Part shown: one piece after another, positions 1-12,456 of the stretch
Layout of the letters: the number at the start of each line of letters is the position of its first letter
Position numbering within the stretch: position 1 is the stretch's first letter
Source: Knoxdaviesia capensis
Lineage: Eukaryota > Ascomycota > Sordariomycetes > Microascales > Gondwanamycetaceae
DNA length: 64,000 nt
NCBI GenBank assembly: GCA_001510575.1
Contig: LNGK01000007.1
Span: forward strand, 2,164,151-2,228,150
Direction: 5' to 3'
Position numbers and translations under genes: made by a program
Notes under the pieces: model-generated
Seen by the model: the letters and a program-made list of their open reading frames with translations, nothing else
What the model was told of the DNA's origin: nothing
Databases searched by the model: none

Positions 1-598
1 TGTTCGACGTCCAGAAGTGTCGAGAGAGAGTGTTGTCGAGCATGTCTGCGTCAGCCTTCTTCCACCAGCACTGACCTTCCGTGTCGACCCTCCACCAGGT
101 CGGTACATAAAACAGCCATGTCTTGCATACAGCACCACCGCCAGGAAGCAAAAAGTGCAACACGAGACGAAGAAGGGCAAACGAAGGCGTTGTTTTGACG
201 CGTGGAAAAGAAAAAGGGAAAAAACGACTGAATGAAATGCCTTCAAGACGTGAGTAATGGGGGGCCAAGCAGACTCTCCAGACACTTGCTATCAACACAC
301 ACATCTCCAAGTGTGACTCCAGATCACCGTCGATATCGACCCACCTGGCCCTCGTCCTGCGTGTTGTGTCTCGCAACAGGCGAAACGACCGCCATTCCAA
401 CGTCCTCGTTTCTCGTTAACCCTCTGAGATCTCGGCTGTAAAACATCATCAGAACGTCACACACACACACACGTCGCTGAAACCGCCCTCCGCACCAAAA
501 TGTGCCTTTCCTCCCTCCTCCCTCCTCCTCGCCAAAAGGGTCTTCCGAGATGTTTGTGTATGACACCGGCGGTGCAAGACACCACACACACATACAAA

Positions 599-622
599 CA
601 CACACACACACACACACACACA
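599..622. repeat. CA dinucleotide microsatellite
   Basis: An uninterrupted CA run of about 12 units, with shorter interrupted CA runs just upstream at 581-598. Confidence 0.85.
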
Positions 623-883
623 AAGGTCCAATCTCGTTGCCGGTGTCTCACCCACTCACCCACTCGCCCGCTCGCCCCACGCAACCCGCGCAATCTTCCA
701 GTGCAAAACCGCAGTGTCTCGCCGCAATCACCAGAGACCCCACCCACCGGCACAGTGCCTCTCGCATCGACTGCTGTGCCCACACTCTGGCTCGTCTGCT
801 CCCCGGTCCTCCGACGCCACAGACACCCAGAAAACTCGGACGTCCCTGATTCGCGTGGGCCAACAGCAGCAGCAACACACTTC

Positions 884-949
884 CTCTTCCAGCTCTTCCA
901 GCTCTTCCAGTTCTTCCAGTTCTTCCAGTTCTTCCAGTTCTCCCAGCTC
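884..949. repeat. Imperfect 9-bp minisatellite
   Basis: About seven tandem copies of a CTCTTCCAG / TTCTTCCAG unit. Copies differ mainly at the first base (C or T). The array is pyrimidine-rich on the plus strand and lies outside any gene. Confidence 0.8.
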
Positions 950-1967
950 AACGACCCGCACACTGCACACATGGCACACTCCCACTCACATCCTCGCTCA
1001 CATACCACGCAGTTCAGCCACCCACCCACCCCCGGCCTTCAAGAAATGCACCAGCGATATTATAAGCAGATATGCCGCTGTACAGCCTCGCATTCCAGTC
1101 CCGTCCAGGCTGCGGCACCGTTGCCTCTCGCACCGGGAAACGGGCACTGGCGTGTTCTTCTGGAATTCACGTCCCGCCTCGTCCAAGATCTAGTCTGTGT
1201 GTGGTGTTTCACTGCAGATGCCAACGGCTGTCGCTTTTGTGTGTATAGAGTGGCCGTGCTCGTGCTCCCCGAGAAACTGTGGTGCAATATCGGTAATTCG
1301 TGCCAAGGTCAGGGGACCATAGTCCACGAGGGAGTGTCACTGAAGGTCCTTCAATCTATGCATCTGTTTCAAAGTGACATTTCACCCGTTGTGGATTTGA
1401 TATATATAAGTTCTCGACTAACTAGGATGGAATGGTGGCTCAATGGGGGCTCAATGGTTAGATGTGAGCCGCCCGAACATGTGCCGAGAAATGTGTAAAC
1501 ACGGTTGTAGCTCAACATGGAGAGTCCAATGATTTCTTGAAGCGCTGTGTATGAAAAGAATGAAAGATAAGGAAACGAAAAGAGAATCTCCAAACAGGAC
1601 ACGATAATCTAGAAAGAAACAGAACAGTGCAATGGGGAAGCCAAGATATCAAAAAGGTGTGTAATGCGGGTACATGAACTCCGGAAACACCAGAAAGAAA
1701 GCATCGACAACCAGCTGACGCAGACTGCCGAGACAGTAGTGATATACAACGATATATGAGCCCCGTGTATCCCTTGGTCACCAAATTGTGGATTCCGTAT
1801 CGTGTTTCTGCCAGCAACGACGGCTCACGGTCTCGGCAGATACCTCAGATCTCGAACCGATATAGGACGGAGTGGATGACGGGAAATTATGAGCCCATGA
1901 GAATACGATGAGGGAACGATGCGGGGGTAACAACAAAAAGAAGAAGAAAAAACTCTCGAACGGGGTA

Positions 1968-2765
1968 TCAAGCAATGGCCATCCACACCGCACACATGAT
2001 GAATGCGACAGGCTGCCAAACAGCATTCATCTCGTACATCAAACGCGACGAGCCACTTGCGGTGGGAATGGCAATCTTCGACGGGTTCTCAAGGGGAGTG
2101 AGCGAGAAGTTGGCAGCCGGGGCCGGAGTGGTTGTGGGAGGCGAAATCGGGCCGGCAGTAGCCAGCCCTCCGACGCGGGAAGCAGTAGCAGCGGGGCCAG
2201 TAACCTGTCCGAGGCCTTGCTTCCGGGATGGCGTGTAGTAAAGGCTGACAGCAGTCTGGCTGGGGAAGAGATCGGAATACACGGTGTTTCCGGTTGTCAC
2301 GGGCTTCTGGGACACGGCAACAGTGGAGAAGATGGCGCGGAACGGCATGGTCGGAGTGCCTTTGCAGAGCTCTGCGGAGACGGTGTCCATCACGCTGCTA
2401 TAGAAGAGCATCTGCCTTTCGTTCCGAAAGCCGTGGACGAACAAACAACTCTGGCAGCCCTGCCAGTCCTGGAAGAAGCTTCCACCACACATGCACTGCT
2501 GATGGCCGTCATAATGGACGGCATCGGTGCCGTTGGGCCAGCAGCTGGCCTCGAGGTACTCGATCTCGATGCACGGCGGGATGACTCCGACGGGGGTTGT
2601 CGGGACCGGGTGGCACGAGGCCGAGACGCGGGATCGGAGAAGCTCCATGCTTTGGATGGACGAGATCGGAGGAAAAGACGGCGTTGCCGCGAGCAGAGCA
2701 TTGGTTTGGGAAACAAGTCCCAGGCCACAGGCGGCCAGAGGCAAAAAGGAGAGCTTCTTCGCCAT
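1968..2765 (-). CDS. Secreted, probably GPI-anchored cysteine-containing protein
   Basis: An intronless 265-residue protein. The start is the ATG of MAKKLSFLPL at 2765, chosen because it begins a clean signal peptide (about residues 1-23, ending near SQTNA); the frame stays open upstream but adds an implausible second hydrophobic block. The mature part has about eight cysteines, including a CMCGG and a GCQSC motif. A Ser/Thr/Pro/Ala-rich stretch and a hydrophobic C-terminus (AFIMCAVWMAIA) follow. This layout (signal peptide, Cys core, low-complexity stalk, hydrophobic tail) is typical of fungal wall or plasma-membrane proteins attached by GPI. I do not recognise the Cys domain. The anchor is inferred; a single C-terminal membrane helix is the alternative. 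Confidence 0.7.
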   Translation of the reverse strand: MAKKLSFLPLAACGLGLVSQTNALLAATPSFPPISSIQSMELLRSRVSASCHPVPTTPVGVIPPCIEIEYLEASCWPNGTDAVHYDGHQQCMCGGSFFQDWQGCQSCLFVHGFRNERQMLFYSSVMDTVSAELCKGTPTMPFRAIFSTVAVSQKPVTTGNTVYSDLFPSQTAVSLYYTPSRKQGLGQVTGPAATASRVGGLATAGPISPPTTTPAPAANFSLTPLENPSKIAIPTASGSSRLMYEMNAVWQPVAFIMCAVWMAIA

Positions 2766-5018
2766 TGTAGTTGACAGATGTGGATTGCTGAGCAGTAAGA
2801 AAGCGGTGATGCTGATATGAAAGACAATCGATGCTCTAAGATGTTGCCAAAGAAATAGTGTCCAACCAAGAAGCAGCCGGCGGATAAGAAGATTGATGAT
2901 GATGATGACGATGATGGAGCAATAGACGCGATGAATGGAGATGAAAATGGACACAGGAAGAGATTCAAACTCGACAGCGACACTATGGCAGATTCATACT
3001 TGATCAAGCCTGAGAACAGATTCACTGAGGAAGTCACCAGTGGTCATTCATATTCCGGGAAGGTGCAAGTTGATCACACGAGAACCATCAAGGACAGACC
3101 GTTCCTGCCCAAACAGATGTCGGAGTTGGTTGGGAAACTTCAACAGTGACAGTCAAAAGAGAGAGGAAGTGGATGTCTTCAAAAGACGGCCGGAAATAAC
3201 GAGGAAGGAGAAGAACTGAGAAGCGAGGAAGGAGACACCTGGGCTGTTTCTCGGTGTTCTGAACCCTCCGCCCAAGGAAGGAGCAGGTCACGGCGCGCGT
3301 TGGAGGAGAAGGAGCGTCCCAGCTGTGCAGAAAGAAAGCAGCGCCGCAGTCAATGGCCGTGGAGGGGGAAAGAGAAAAGGAGAGAAGGAGGGAAGGAACG
3401 AACGAAAAGAGCACAAGCAGCAAGAAGTGCAGGAACAGTCTCGGGAGCCGAGAGTTGCAATTTCCGGGGCAAGGCAGGCGCGCTCTGGCTTTCGTTTGGC
3501 TGAAATCAAAGTACCGGTACAGAAACGACGCGTGCGTGTGTGTGTGTGTGTGTGTTTGCTGAGGTCCCCCCAGATTTCGGAAGAAGGGGAAGCGTGTGCG
3601 ACGGGAACTGAGGCCAGAGTGGGCGCCGCTTGTCCCTTCTCTCTCACTCTGTCTCCGGCTCCATACTCCCGGAGAGATAAATCCTGCAAACGCAAAAGAC
3701 TGGGCGTAATTAATGGGAATTGGCAGTCTACAGATTACATTGCATGGACCTGCCGTGGGTGGACGGACACTCGGAGGGCAAGCACCCAGCCTGCAGGACA
3801 AAACACCCATCGGGGGAAAGATGCGCATGGGATCTCGGTTGGCGATCGTGGCTGCCGTCCGGGAGTGGAGGGGAAGGGAAGGGGAAGGGGCACGCAAACG
3901 CACCAAACGAGAAGGATCGAGCTACTAATATGCGCGCATTGGAAGGAGCTGGTGGTATATGCATGGTGCACATGGCAGGACCATGCGGCGGGCTTCTGCT
4001 GGTTGTACCGGGACTTCGGCAGAAAACGGCGGCACAATATCAGACAGCTCGGCGGCTGCGTTGGGAAAAAGACAACAAGTGCGTGTGTGTGTTTGCCGAT
4101 GGATCTGCAGCATCTTCCCTCACATCCGCTCCTGCAAACGGGCGGAAGGGGCGCCGGGAGTATCGCGATTGATGCATATTTTCGCATACATGCATACACA
4201 CTGCGAAGAACCACGCGTGAAGTCATCGCCAACGACAATCGTCGCTGCGCATGCAGTTGGGTTCGTGATGCTGCCTGTGGCTCCGGTGGGAAGGACCAGT
4301 GCACTCAGGGAATAACAAGCATGCTGCTCTGCTCATTTCGCTGTTTTTTTTCTCTGGCTCTAATTTCTTGGTTTCACTTTTTGCCGGCCCCGGAAGGTCA
4401 CTCAAAACTCGCTTTACGGCGGAACGGGTGTTGGCGCTGGGATGTGTGGGAAAAGTCCCGGGGGGGGCTGTGAATTTACCCAGTCTGAAATAGAGTGGTG
4501 TGTCGGCACCCACGAGAGCAAAAAAAGAAAATAGATGAAGGGGGAAGGAATACCAAGCAATGAGTGAACGAGGAGACAGAGAAAGGAAAGATGTTCTGCC
4601 TCTGGCTGCAATAGCCGGTCGGGGTGTGGCCCTGGTGCTTGGGACCCTCCGATCTTACCCAGATATCCGGGGCACAGGTCTCACATCCCGATGTCATAGA
4701 CAGGATCGAGGGAGCTCGTCAGTATCAGCCATCGTATTCGCTCTATGCAACAGCGTAAGCAAGGAAATCATTATACACAAAAGTTCAGGTGCGGGATATA
4801 TCCAACGAAAAGCAAAAGCAAAAGCAAGAGAAACGGAGATGGAAAATCGAAGAAACAGGTGCGGAAGAATGTGGAAAAAGTGCCCCCCAACAAGACGCCA
4901 ATGCTGAAAATTAAAATAGAAAAAAGAGTCGTGGGAAATAGAAAAAACAACCGCATGAAGTGCAAAGACACCAAACCCAGATTGAGCCTCCTTCCACGAA
5001 AGTTTGAAGGTGCATCTC
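2766..5018. other. Intergenic region between two surface-protein genes
   Basis: This covers the promoter of the gene at 2765 and the 3' flank of the gene ending at 5019. It contains purine-rich stretches and a TG tract at 3536-3555. The open frames across it are low-complexity and lack family resemblance. No gene is called. Confidence 0.55.
3536..3555. repeat. TG dinucleotide microsatellite
   Basis: About ten uninterrupted GT units. Confidence 0.8.
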
Positions 5019-6458
5019 TTAAAACAGTGCAAACACAACGCCAACAGCAAACACCACACTCGCCCCGGCAACCGACACTCCGGCACCCCTCCGCGCCGCC
5101 GACGGGAACAGCTTCTGCACTTCGGCCGTCGGACCGCCGCCGTCGAGCGAGCACGAGGCCGTGCCACACGCATAGCCATCCGGACAGCACCCGGCCGTGG
5201 GCCCCGCCTCCGCCCCGCACAGGAACCAGCCGGTGGCGCACGTCTTCGCCGACGACGGCGGCGACGCCGCCAGGTCCGACACGGGGATCGACACCGTGAC
5301 GCCGTTGGTGATGAGCGCCGTCATCGGCGTCGGCGGGCACGACGTGGTGTCGCAGTCGCGCCCCGTGCGGCAGCACCCGCCGCCGTAGCGCGCCAGGCAC
5401 GCGTAGAAGCCCGTCGGGCAGAAGCCGTCCGGCAGGGTCGGCTCGGCCTCCGAGCTGGTCGGGCGGAACGGCGGGCCGGCGCCGCTGTTGGTGGTCGTCG
5501 TCGGGGTGGTGCTGGGCGGCGCGGTCACCGTCGAGGTGCTGGTAATTACGGATGGCTCGCCGAAGATGGTGGTGGTGATGATGATCACCACCGTTGTCGG
5601 CGAGTTGGTGACTACCTGCGTGGATGTCACGGTCGTCGGGCTGGCCGTGGCCGTGGCCGTGGAGGTCGGCTGTGTGGAGACCGGGCTCGGGACACCTACA
5701 CAGAAGCAGTCAGCGTGAGAACTCACGCCAGAAACCGGAAGAGAGAAAAGAAAAGGAGAGATAACTTACAGCCTTGGCCACGGCAGATAAACCCAGCGAT
5801 ACAGCAGCCTCCGCCCAGGTCAGCCGGACACGTCACCGCGCCGGCCGGACACTCGGCAATCGACCCGCTGCACGTCGTGCCGGCCGGACAGCACGCCACG
5901 TTGCCCACCGCCGCGTTATCCACCGGCACGCAGTCCTCCGACAGCGTGCAGCACTTGGCCGCAAACCCCTGCTCCGCGCAGCTCTTCATCCCCGACGGAC
6001 ACGACTGGCGGGCCGCCAGCCGCGCCAGCGCATCGGCTGCGCGGCGGTACAGCGNACAGCGACCGCCGCCGCCGCAGCTCCTCGTCCACCGCGGCCTGCG
6101 CGTTGCCCGTCGCTGCCGACTTGGGCCCCGGGGCGTGGAGTTTGAAGGCGGGCCGCGGCGGCGGAGGGAGTCCCGCTGCGGGAGCTGGAGATGTGCCGTC
6201 GGCGGCGAAGCGCGCAGCGATGAGCGCATCGTGCGGGGCGTACACCGCCCCGGCGGCGTCGGACACGGCGCCGAAGGCCGCGTAGTGCGGGAAGAACTTC
6301 TCGCCGTCGTCGACGGCCATTTTGCGCACGGCGGTCGGCTGGTATGTGTCGGGGGCGGCGGCGGGTGCGCGCGCGTCAGGCCGGGCTTGTGCCCATGTTG
6401 GGCTGATGTGGCTGGCGACTACGAGGAGTAGTGCCGAGGGTAGGGCGGAGAGCTTCAT
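5019..6458 (-). CDS. Cysteine-rich GPI-type surface protein with an ambiguous base that shifts the frame
   Basis: Exons 6458-5770 and 5695-5019, with a 74-base intron (GTAAGT donor at 5769, TGTAG acceptor at 5696). The start ATG at 6458 opens a signal peptide (about residues 1-24). The reading frame changes at the single ambiguous base, 6055. If that position is ignored the total is 1365 bases, exactly 455 codons (454 residues), so N is probably a base-calling insertion and not a real mutation. The protein has repeated Cys motifs (KCCTLSEDC, ACCPAGTTC, GCCIAGFIC) before a Thr/Ser-rich stalk, then a second set (GGCCRTGRDC, AGCCPDGYAC), and ends in a hydrophobic tail of about 20 residues typical of GPI signals. 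The CCPxG-type repeats recur in fungal wall proteins. Function unknown. Confidence 0.75.
6055..6055. other. Ambiguous base (N) that breaks the frame of the surface-protein gene
   Basis: The only ambiguous base I noticed in the window. On the minus strand the codon frame upstream and downstream differs by one position, and skipping N joins RRRRSL to YRRAADAL in frame. Confidence 0.8.
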
Positions 6459-8263
6459 TCGGTGCGGGCTCCGCACGCAGCGAGAGACGGCTTGCGTGGT
6501 CGGGGTGGCTTGTGGAATGTCGGCAGCAAGCTATTCGGGGTTCAGAAAAGGGAAACCGGGTTTGGGTCCGCAGGAATGCTCTTAGGTCGTCGGAAACGGA
6601 GCTCAGCTAGTCGGTAACTAAACGTCGTTGGAATGGGAGTAGTCGTGAAAGGGAGACCGAAGAAAGAATAAGTCTTCGGAAGTGGGAATCGTCAGGCGGA
6701 GGAAAGCATCAATGTCTCACGTAAAAAAGAGATAGAGTTAGAAAAAAGTAATCAGCAGCAGAATATCATCAAGCTGAAATGCATGTACGAAAAAGGGTGT
6801 GACCAAGAACATCAAATATGCAAGTCTCTTCAAAAACCTGCAGATAAAAAGGCCCAAACAGAAGCTCAGGGCTGAAAAGGACAAAAAGCGTTGTTGTTTT
6901 GGCGGGGGACTTCGGGCGTGTTGAGACTTCTGGCCCAGCAACGCCGGGTGTCGTGTATGTATACCTTTGGCCCGGCCCGATCTTATGTGAACCGACAAGG
7001 ACCGACACACCTGAACGTGGCACGGAGGAAACAAAAAGAACATCCAACGACATGAGACAAAAAGGTGAATGCTCTCGGGATCGTCATTCAGATATATACA
7101 AGATCTTCCGTTTTTGACTGCCTCCCCCAACTTTTCGCCCCGTCAATCCGGTGCCTTCTTGTCCTGTCCATTGTCTCTGGCGTCGTCATCCTCACATCGA
7201 TCCTGCACCACCGCCGATTGTTTCACTGCCTACACCATTGCAACATCACAAAGTCTCGGGGGACACGGCATGTCTCTGATTCCTTGCGCTTCTAAACATT
7301 CACTTAGCTTGCTCCGCATTGAACATGATCAGTAGATCTTCAATTTGGGGTGAGTTGTGTGTCTTTTCGTTGCTTGTGAGCAGTAGTCTAAAAGTCTACA
7401 GTCCGGTCTATTCCATCCACCATTCCCACGTCGTGCTTCCCGAGGACTCGGAGATGCAGAATGCGTAGACCATGGTCCTTGTAACCGTGTGTGATGGGCC
7501 AGCGTCGGCCGTGTCATCCGTGATGTGAATTGTATGTACATAGGCACATTAACAACAGCAATGAATAGAATGGGAAAAAGAGAAGGAAGAAGAGAGAAGA
7601 AGACAGTCTGACCACTTCGATAGAAACAGAAAGAAATATGTACATGAACATAAGGGTTCCGGCTTGATGAGAGTCTCCTCACAAAGCCGAGAATGGCGGC
7701 ATTGTCATATGGGGTGTTTGGAGCCCGGTCTGACGTGTAGAAAGGCCGATCGCAGAATGGGCCACAGAGGCAATCTGTGACCCCCAGCAAGTGCCACGCG
7801 GGTGCGTCCAGTCGGCGCAGCACAGGATACACACATCGCGGTAGTATCCTGTTCCATGCCTGATAGACGCTGGAAACGAATCCGGTTAGGCTTTTCAGCC
7901 TGTGAAGAGGAAACGTCCCGATCCTCAATCAAATGTCTGCCAGTCTCTCGTTCCAGATGACACCGGCTGAGCGAATGAGGGTTTAGAGGAAATATCATAG
8001 CTGGTGCAAAGTGCACCAGCAGAGTGATTACCGGAGAGGGTTGGATTATTGAAGAATTAAGTTCGTGTGTTTCTGTAAGAAGACGACGAGAACAAGAGTT
8101 GGAACATGTCATGTGTGAAAAGATCAAGGCTTGTTGAACAGACGTGCATAAGAACCACGAAAGAAATTGAAACCAAGAAACGCAGAAAGAGGAATGAGGA
8201 AAAAGTGAGGAAGAAGAAAAGGTCGAGGAGAGGAGCGGCCGAAAGCAAGAAAATGAACAACTT
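6459..8263. other. Intergenic region, no gene seen
   Basis: Promoter side of the gene starting at 6458 and 3' flank of the gene ending at 8264. The minus-strand open frames at 7329-7928 and 7705-8352 overlap each other in different frames, look like ordinary non-coding sequence and show no family motif. Confidence 0.5.
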
Positions 8264-8770
8264 CTAGCCAGCGATAAAGGCACTTCGGTGGACCAACACC
8301 CGTTTATCCTGAGGCAAGGTCGCATTCTTGACGGCATAGTCGGTGGCCTCAAGCTCGATATCGCTGCTGTTGGCCGTCAAGCCGATATAGCCCTCGGAAT
8401 CGAGTTCGTACAAGACCTGGAGGATCCACGTGCGCGAACACGATGCTCCGAAGCGAGGCGACGCACAGCCCGGCGACACGGCAGCCACGCGGGCAATCAG
8501 CGGCTGCACCAGCTCATCTTCGACCTCGGCCACTTTTAGAGCTAGTACTGTGCCCGAGCTGAACTCTTCGGAAGTCGACAAACGCGTGTTGAGAACCCAC
8601 CGGCCACGAGAGCCATGCGGCACCGTCTCGAAGATGCGCCCGCCGCGTGGGCCGTACGACAGATATAGCGCCCAATGCCACCGGGGCCCGTCCGGGTTGA
8701 TGTCGCTTAGCAGGACGTAGAGACTAGATTTGTCGAACTTAATCGGCGAGTTGGCGCCAGAGGACGGCAT
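8264..8770 (-). CDS. Small conserved fungal protein with HWAL motif (unknown function)
   Basis: An intronless ORF of 168 residues from the ATG at 8770 (MPSSGANSPIKF). Near the N-terminus it reads SLYVLLSDINPDGPRWHWAL, followed by an ETVPHG segment. This Leu-Tyr-Val then x-HWAL arrangement is reminiscent of fungal domains of unknown function of the DUF6914 type; I base that on motif memory only. The middle holds CASPRFGASC and an RTWILQVLYEL helix, and the C-terminal half is acidic then basic. There is no signal peptide or membrane helix. It stands alone, with more than 1.8 kb of non-coding DNA on one side and 3 kb on the other. Confidence 0.6.
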   Translation of the reverse strand: MPSSGANSPIKFDKSSLYVLLSDINPDGPRWHWALYLSYGPRGGRIFETVPHGSRGRWVLNTRLSTSEEFSSGTVLALKVAEVEDELVQPLIARVAAVSPGCASPRFGASCSRTWILQVLYELDSEGYIGLTANSSDIELEATDYAVKNATLPQDKRVLVHRSAFIAG

Positions 8771-11700
8771 TCTGAAGTTGGAGGTGGATGTAGTTGTAGA
8801 GATGGAACAGGAAAGATGGAGTAAGAGAAGAATTTCACACAGACGGTTGGGAGGTATTATCGCTTGTTCGGGAAGGAAACAGGGAAATGAGAGGATCGGG
8901 AAAGTCGGGAGGTGTCCAATATGAGTAGTCGTATGAAAGAATATAGATGAGTTTAGACAGCAACAAGAGAGTACAGAGCGGCCTCAAGAACAAGAAAATA
9001 TCTCAGAGTCCACGATAAATAGAAAAGAACAGTTGTGAGGGGTTAAAAGAGGCGCTGCCAAAGTGCAGAAAAAATGAGCACGAGAAGGGGTATATAAGAA
9101 GATTTCTAGCAAGGAAGACGCAAAGCAAAAAAAAAACAGTCTTCCCCGTATTAGTTATGGGTAGACGAACACACAAGGCAAACAAACAAACACAAGAAAA
9201 TGTCTGAGACTTGGGGTGGTTGCGGGAGAGAAAGACGGGGAGTGAGTGAGTGACGAGGTGGTTTCGTGGTCGTCCAAGGATTGCGCCTCTAAAGACTAGC
9301 AGAAACAGGTGGGTGAAAAGTGGAGGTGGGAAAAAAAGACGTCAAGATGCAGGAGCCCTGTCACGAACACGAAGGAGGCGATATTATTTTCGCCTTGTCT
9401 TTGTCCGGTGATATGAAGAGGTGTCGAGGAAGTAAATCCGGGTCGGGTGGTGGATATAAGTTCGTCTCGGGAGGGGAGTTGGCGTAATCTATCGTAGGCA
9501 CAAGACATGCATAGCACACAGGCACAGCAGTACATACCAGGTAGATGCAAATCCTGATCTATAACCGCGATGATCTATCAGTGCCCGTTCTCCGATTTCT
9601 TAGGAGCGTGTGCATGTTGTAGGGAGTAGGACTGTGCGGACAACGGCCCGCAGGCCAGGGGATGGTAGGCAAATCTCAGTTTTTCAGATCTTGTGTTGAC
9701 CCAAGGTGCCGATGGAAGAACAAGAAGCCTTGGCAAATGCACGGAGAGAAGGGCACACAGTGTATACAACGATAATGACAAAAGAGAATTGTGAAAAATC
9801 AAAGAAGGCAGGGATAGGATTCCAAGAAATCAAGCTGCAAGGGGGACCGCAGTGAGGGGGTGGGAGAGAGAGAGGATATATAGTACACGAGTATACAGTA
9901 TGTATGTTGCTGTTGACTGGTCCCAGATTTAATGATGTCGTGATCGGCGAAAAGGGCCTGGGGAGGGAGAGGAGGGGGCGGCAAGACGAAATGGGTCCTT
10001 TGGAGGCTTTTCTCCTTGTTTCGTCACTCCAACCTAGTCGGTTGCCTGAGGAGGCCGGGAGTTAAGTGTGTGTCTGTGTGTAATGTCTCCGGTCGTGCGT
10101 ATGAAATGTGCGTCTTGTGAGAGCGTTGTCCAAACCACAGGTCAGCTTATACACATTCGCTTGATGCGGGATCGGGTGGGGGTGGGGGTGGAAAAGAGGC
10201 ACCGGAGCCGGAGGAGTGGGGGGTCGGTGAGAAGACAAAAAGGGAGAAAGACAGCCGACACAAGGGCTCAGAAATGGAAGAGCAACGAGCCACAGGGGAA
10301 AGATATAGGGAAACGATAAATCAGATTTGAAGCGGTACCACACAGATCCTGGGGAACGCGAGTGAGGGTATCGCCAATGCGCGGCGAGTGAAGATGAAGA
10401 AAGAGGAAAAGAAAGAGAAGAGAAGAGAAGAACAGAGGAACGGAAAAGAACAAGACCCCAAGAAGCCGATCCAGCAGGAACAATAACAGCGCCAACCCGG
10501 CCCAGGCTGGGGAAGGAGAGAGAGAAGCAGAGAAGAAGGAGGGTGTGTGTCATCGTCAGATGCTGGGAAGGAGCGAAAGGACGGCCGAAGGAGGAGGTTG
10601 CAACCACCCACAAGACGGCAACCGCCCATCCAAAAACGGGGGCCTGATCATTTACCGCCTTTACATCCTCCGAGTACTTGCATCGAACAAGCACTAAGCT
10701 CTCGATATGGTTGCCCTGTTTGGTGGTTGTGGGCCGTGGAACCGCCACTTCAACAGGCGTCTATATGGCTCATGTTCACGATGTTTGCCACCACTAGAGG
10801 CGGACCAGCAGAAAGGAGCGATCAGGTGGGCGTATGACGAACTAATTCCGACGGGTGTGTGTGAGTGTGTGTGTGTGTGCTGGCCACCCAATCGCTGGTA
10901 CGGGAAACCAGTGGTCCAATTACTCTGGTTAGCTGCACGGTAAACAGGAACAAGAGACGCAGCAATGCATATCCAGTGCATCACGAGTGTAATTGTGTAC
11001 TGTAGAAGGACAACACGGCGTGGACTTGCTTTTTCGAGAGAGGCCGCCGCGGGAGCGAGAGACAGAGAGGGCGAAAACGGTGACGACACACCACCACCAC
11101 ACGGCCAGATAGCCAGCCAGCTTTCCTCTTAAATCGGCAATCCGAGGCCCACAATAGTGCTGTGCTCTCGTTGGCTCCCACGGCGTCTTGGCCTGCAGCA
11201 CCGAGCCCGCTTTTTTGCGCGGTTCCGGTTGGTGGTTTGCAAACACACCCTAGCCCAATCGAGCCTGTACACAGACTTCTGGCCTTTCGAGCCAGCGGAC
11301 AAACAACGAAAAGGCAAGAGGCGAGCGCAGTCACGTGCACGGCCTTCCTTCCCCGGTTGACTCAACAGCGAGAGCGAGAAATCCATCATGTTCCACCGGC
11401 TACTACGAGCACACACAAAACGGCCCTGAAGCGACAAAAATTCCCCATCGTCATCCCGTGCTTTATCATCAATCTCGAACATCAGGTTGTTATTTAAAGC
11501 CGAGTCGTCCTCATCTCGAAATACATCAACTGGGCTGCATTCTTGCTCCCTGTCTCTTGTTCAGTTCCGGTCCTCGTGTTTACCGCTCTTTCAGTCTCGC
11601 TTCTCCCCGCCTACCACAGCGTCATTCCAGCGACCCCGCCACCAAAGACACAAACCCCGGGAAACTCCAGCAACCACATCCATCGCGTTGTGCCCAAACC

Positions 11701-11798
11701 CTCAACAACAACAACAACAATATCCATCCCATCGAACAGTTAAAACGTCATTACAAATCTTAATACTCCCACATATTCTCTAAATACCCTGTTTCACA
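8771..11798. other. 3 kb intergenic region between divergent genes
   Basis: The gene at 8770 is transcribed leftwards and MBF1 at 11799 rightwards, so both promoters lie here. Long A/G-rich and C/T-rich stretches and a short GT tract near 10858-10880 are present. No protein or RNA gene is supportable. Confidence 0.55.
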
Positions 11799-12456
11799 AT
11801 GGACGAGTGGGATACCGTCACCAAGATCGGCAGCAAGGCCCGGTCCGGCGCTTCGCAGCGTGAGACGGTTGTGCGTGGAAAGGCCGCCCTCAACGCCGCC
11901 CAGCGCTCGGGCAACGTTATCGGAACCGAGAAGAAGTACGCCAGCGGCAATGCTGTAAGTAGTCCTTGGTGATTGGTGTAGAAGGAAGCCCCCTTTGCGA
12001 AGGTCCCGGAGGTGGCATGCCTCCTGTCCTGCTAGGTTCCCATGCAAGAAAAGCGACATCAACTGCAGCGAAGGCTCCAATCCCCCGAGTTACACCGTCA
12101 CTAACACACACACTTTTTTTTGCCGTCATCCACAGGCCTCCAAACCCGCCGTCGAGGGCCAGCGACTGACCAAGGTCGACCGCTCAGACGACATCATCAA
12201 GCCGAACACGATCGGCAAGACGGTGGGCGACGCGATCTCGGCCGCGCGCCAGAAGATGGAGCCGAAGATGACGCAGAAGGACCTGGCCACCAAGTGCAAC
12301 ACCACGCCGACCATCGTCAGCGAGTTCGAGCGCGGCGTCGCGGCGCCCGACCAGAAGGTGCTCAGCGCCATGGAGCGCGTGCTCAACGTGAAGCTGCGCG
12401 GCACGGACATCGGACAACCGAAGTTCCCGGCCAAGAAGGGCGCGGACAAGAAGTGA
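11799..12456 (+). CDS. mbf1: Multiprotein-bridging factor 1 (transcription coactivator)
   Basis: Two exons, 11799-11954 and 12136-12456, give a 158-residue protein (yeast Mbf1 is about 151). The intron has a GTAAGT donor and CACAG acceptor and is phase 0. The N-terminus MDEWDTVTKIG and the segment RGKAALNAAQRSG are hallmarks of the MBF1 N-terminal domain. Residues about 80-140 form the Cro/C1-type helix-turn-helix (MTQKDLATKCNTTPTIVSEF, then ERGVAAPDQKVL). The C-terminus is Lys-rich (KFPAKKGADKK). In this family the protein bridges TBP and bZIP activators of the Gcn4 type. The start follows a CACAATGG context. It converges with cdt1 on the opposite strand. Confidence 0.96.

Larger units (their letters stand above)
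1..1967. other. Gene-free stretch with simple repeats
   Basis: I find no supportable gene here. The stretch holds a short CA tract near 461-472, a longer CA tract at 599-622 and an imperfect 9-bp minisatellite at about 884-949. Long open frames over these tracts encode only low-complexity peptides such as Trp-Lys or Ser runs. The right end is the 3' flank of the minus-strand gene that ends at 1968. Confidence 0.6.

Noticed and set aside
457..1029. 190-residue minus-strand frame with repeated Trp-Lys units
   Set aside because: It is the translation of the 9-bp minisatellite and CA tract; no other coding character.
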